Assembly: GCA_009700815.1 (NCBI GenBank)
Contig: WLLG01000148.1
Coordinates: 1-6,149, forward strand
Origin: Actinomycetota bacterium
Lineage (GTDB): Bacteria > Actinomycetota > Acidimicrobiia > Acidimicrobiales > Microtrichaceae
Reading direction: 5' to 3'
Length of the DNA: 6,149 nt
Positions 5,781-6,149 of this stretch are shown piece after piece. Below the pieces are notes generated by a model. That model did not search any database and was not told the DNA's origin. It was given only the letters and a program-made list of their open reading frames with translations. Both the position numbers and the translations under genes were made by a program. The number at the start of each line of letters is the position of its first letter. Position 1 is the first letter of the stretch.

Positions 5781-6149
5781 GCCCAAGAACTCCTCCCGTT
5801 GTCCGGCTCGCTCAACACGGTGAGTCCAAGGCGCTGGGCGGACTTTTGGGCAAGGCATTCTTCGATGACCCGATCTGGATGTGGGTGGTGCGGGACCCTG
5901 AGCGTCGGCGCAAGCACCTCGGCCAGTTTCTTGGTCATGTCATCCACTCCAAAGTGAAATCGGGAACAGTCTTTACCACCACAGAGCACGAGGGAGCTGC
6001 TGTGTGGGCACCCCCCGGAGAGTGGAGAGTTCACCCTTTGTCGATGTTGCCGGCGTTGCCCTCGGCTGTGCGCTGCGTGGGTTTCCGTGAACTTCAAACT
6101 CGATTGGGAGCCCTTGCCAAGATGGAGGCTGGCCACCCGACAGAGCCAC
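5777..6149 (+). CDS. GNAT-family N-acetyltransferase, N-terminal part (3' end outside window)
   Basis: The frame opened by the ATG at 5777 runs without a stop to the right edge, giving 124 complete codons. Seen: a KAFFDDPIWMWVVRDPERR stretch (26-44), a GTVFTTTEHEGAAVWAPPGEW segment in which AAVWAPPGEW marks the central strand of a known actinobacterial GNAT subgroup, and KMEAGHP near the edge, the element that in these proteins comes just before the acetyl-CoA-binding core. That core (the Q/R-x2-G-x-G/A loop) would lie beyond the window, so catalysis cannot be checked. Known of the family: transfer of an acetyl group from acetyl-CoA to an amine; the acceptor is unknown here. Start: ATG overlaps the hydrolase TGA as ATGA, with no clear ribosome binding site, so translation is probably coupled to the upstream gene. 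Confidence 0.8.
   Translation, partial: MSPRTPPVVRLAQHGESKALGGLLGKAFFDDPIWMWVVRDPERRRKHLGQFLGHVIHSKVKSGTVFTTTEHEGAAVWAPPGEWRVHPLSMLPALPSAVRCVGFRELQTRLGALAKMEAGHPTEP

Noticed and set aside
5420..6136. 238-residue minus-strand open frame over the hydrolase 3' end and acetyltransferase
   Set aside because: Its translation is low in recognisable structure and it lies opposite two plus-strand genes that show family motifs and a tight ATGA junction.

Overview
The window reads as an ordinary stretch of chromosome from a moderately high-GC actinobacterium (three 60-base lines counted by eye were 52, 57 and 67 % G+C). The case for Actinobacteria rests on protein character: a small single-cluster ferredoxin of the type that serves mycobacterial and rhodococcal P450s, its FAD-dependent reductase, an M1 aminopeptidase with an ERAP1-like C-terminal domain, a YhhN/TMEM86 membrane protein, and the use of GTG and probably TTG starts. 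A genus cannot be named. There is no rRNA, tRNA, insertion sequence, phage gene or CRISPR array, and coding density is very high.

Layout. (1) 1-1149, plus strand: the C-terminal 382 residues of a large M1-family aminopeptidase whose catalytic part lies left of the window. (2) 1146-4516, minus strand: a four-gene run read right to left, ferredoxin, ferredoxin reductase, YhhN-family lysoplasmalogenase-like protein, M20D amidohydrolase. Spacing is tight (1 bp, 94 bp, 9 bp); the one larger gap holds a 16-bp tandem repeat that also supplies the last codons and stop of the reductase. (3) 4517-4580: a short divergent promoter region with a perfect 8-bp inverted repeat. (4) 4581-5780, plus strand: a serine hydrolase of the class C beta-lactamase/esterase superfamily. 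(5) 5777 to the right edge, plus strand: the start of a GNAT-type acetyltransferase joined to the hydrolase by an ATGA stop/start overlap.

How the genes may work together. The ferredoxin and reductase form a complete NAD(P)H-to-ferredoxin electron chain, but no P450, Rieske oxygenase or desaturase is visible, so the electron acceptor is unknown. Transcribed after them are a probable ether-lipid (lysoplasmalogen) hydrolase and an amidohydrolase; a shared lipid or small-molecule catabolic role is conceivable but not shown. The aminopeptidase and amidohydrolase genes converge so tightly that their stop codons interlock in one CTAG.

I found no convincing new multi-gene system. The points most worth checking are the tandem repeat at the reductase 3' end, the inverted repeat that covers the hydrolase ribosome binding site in the divergent promoter region, and the missing partner of the ferredoxin/reductase pair.
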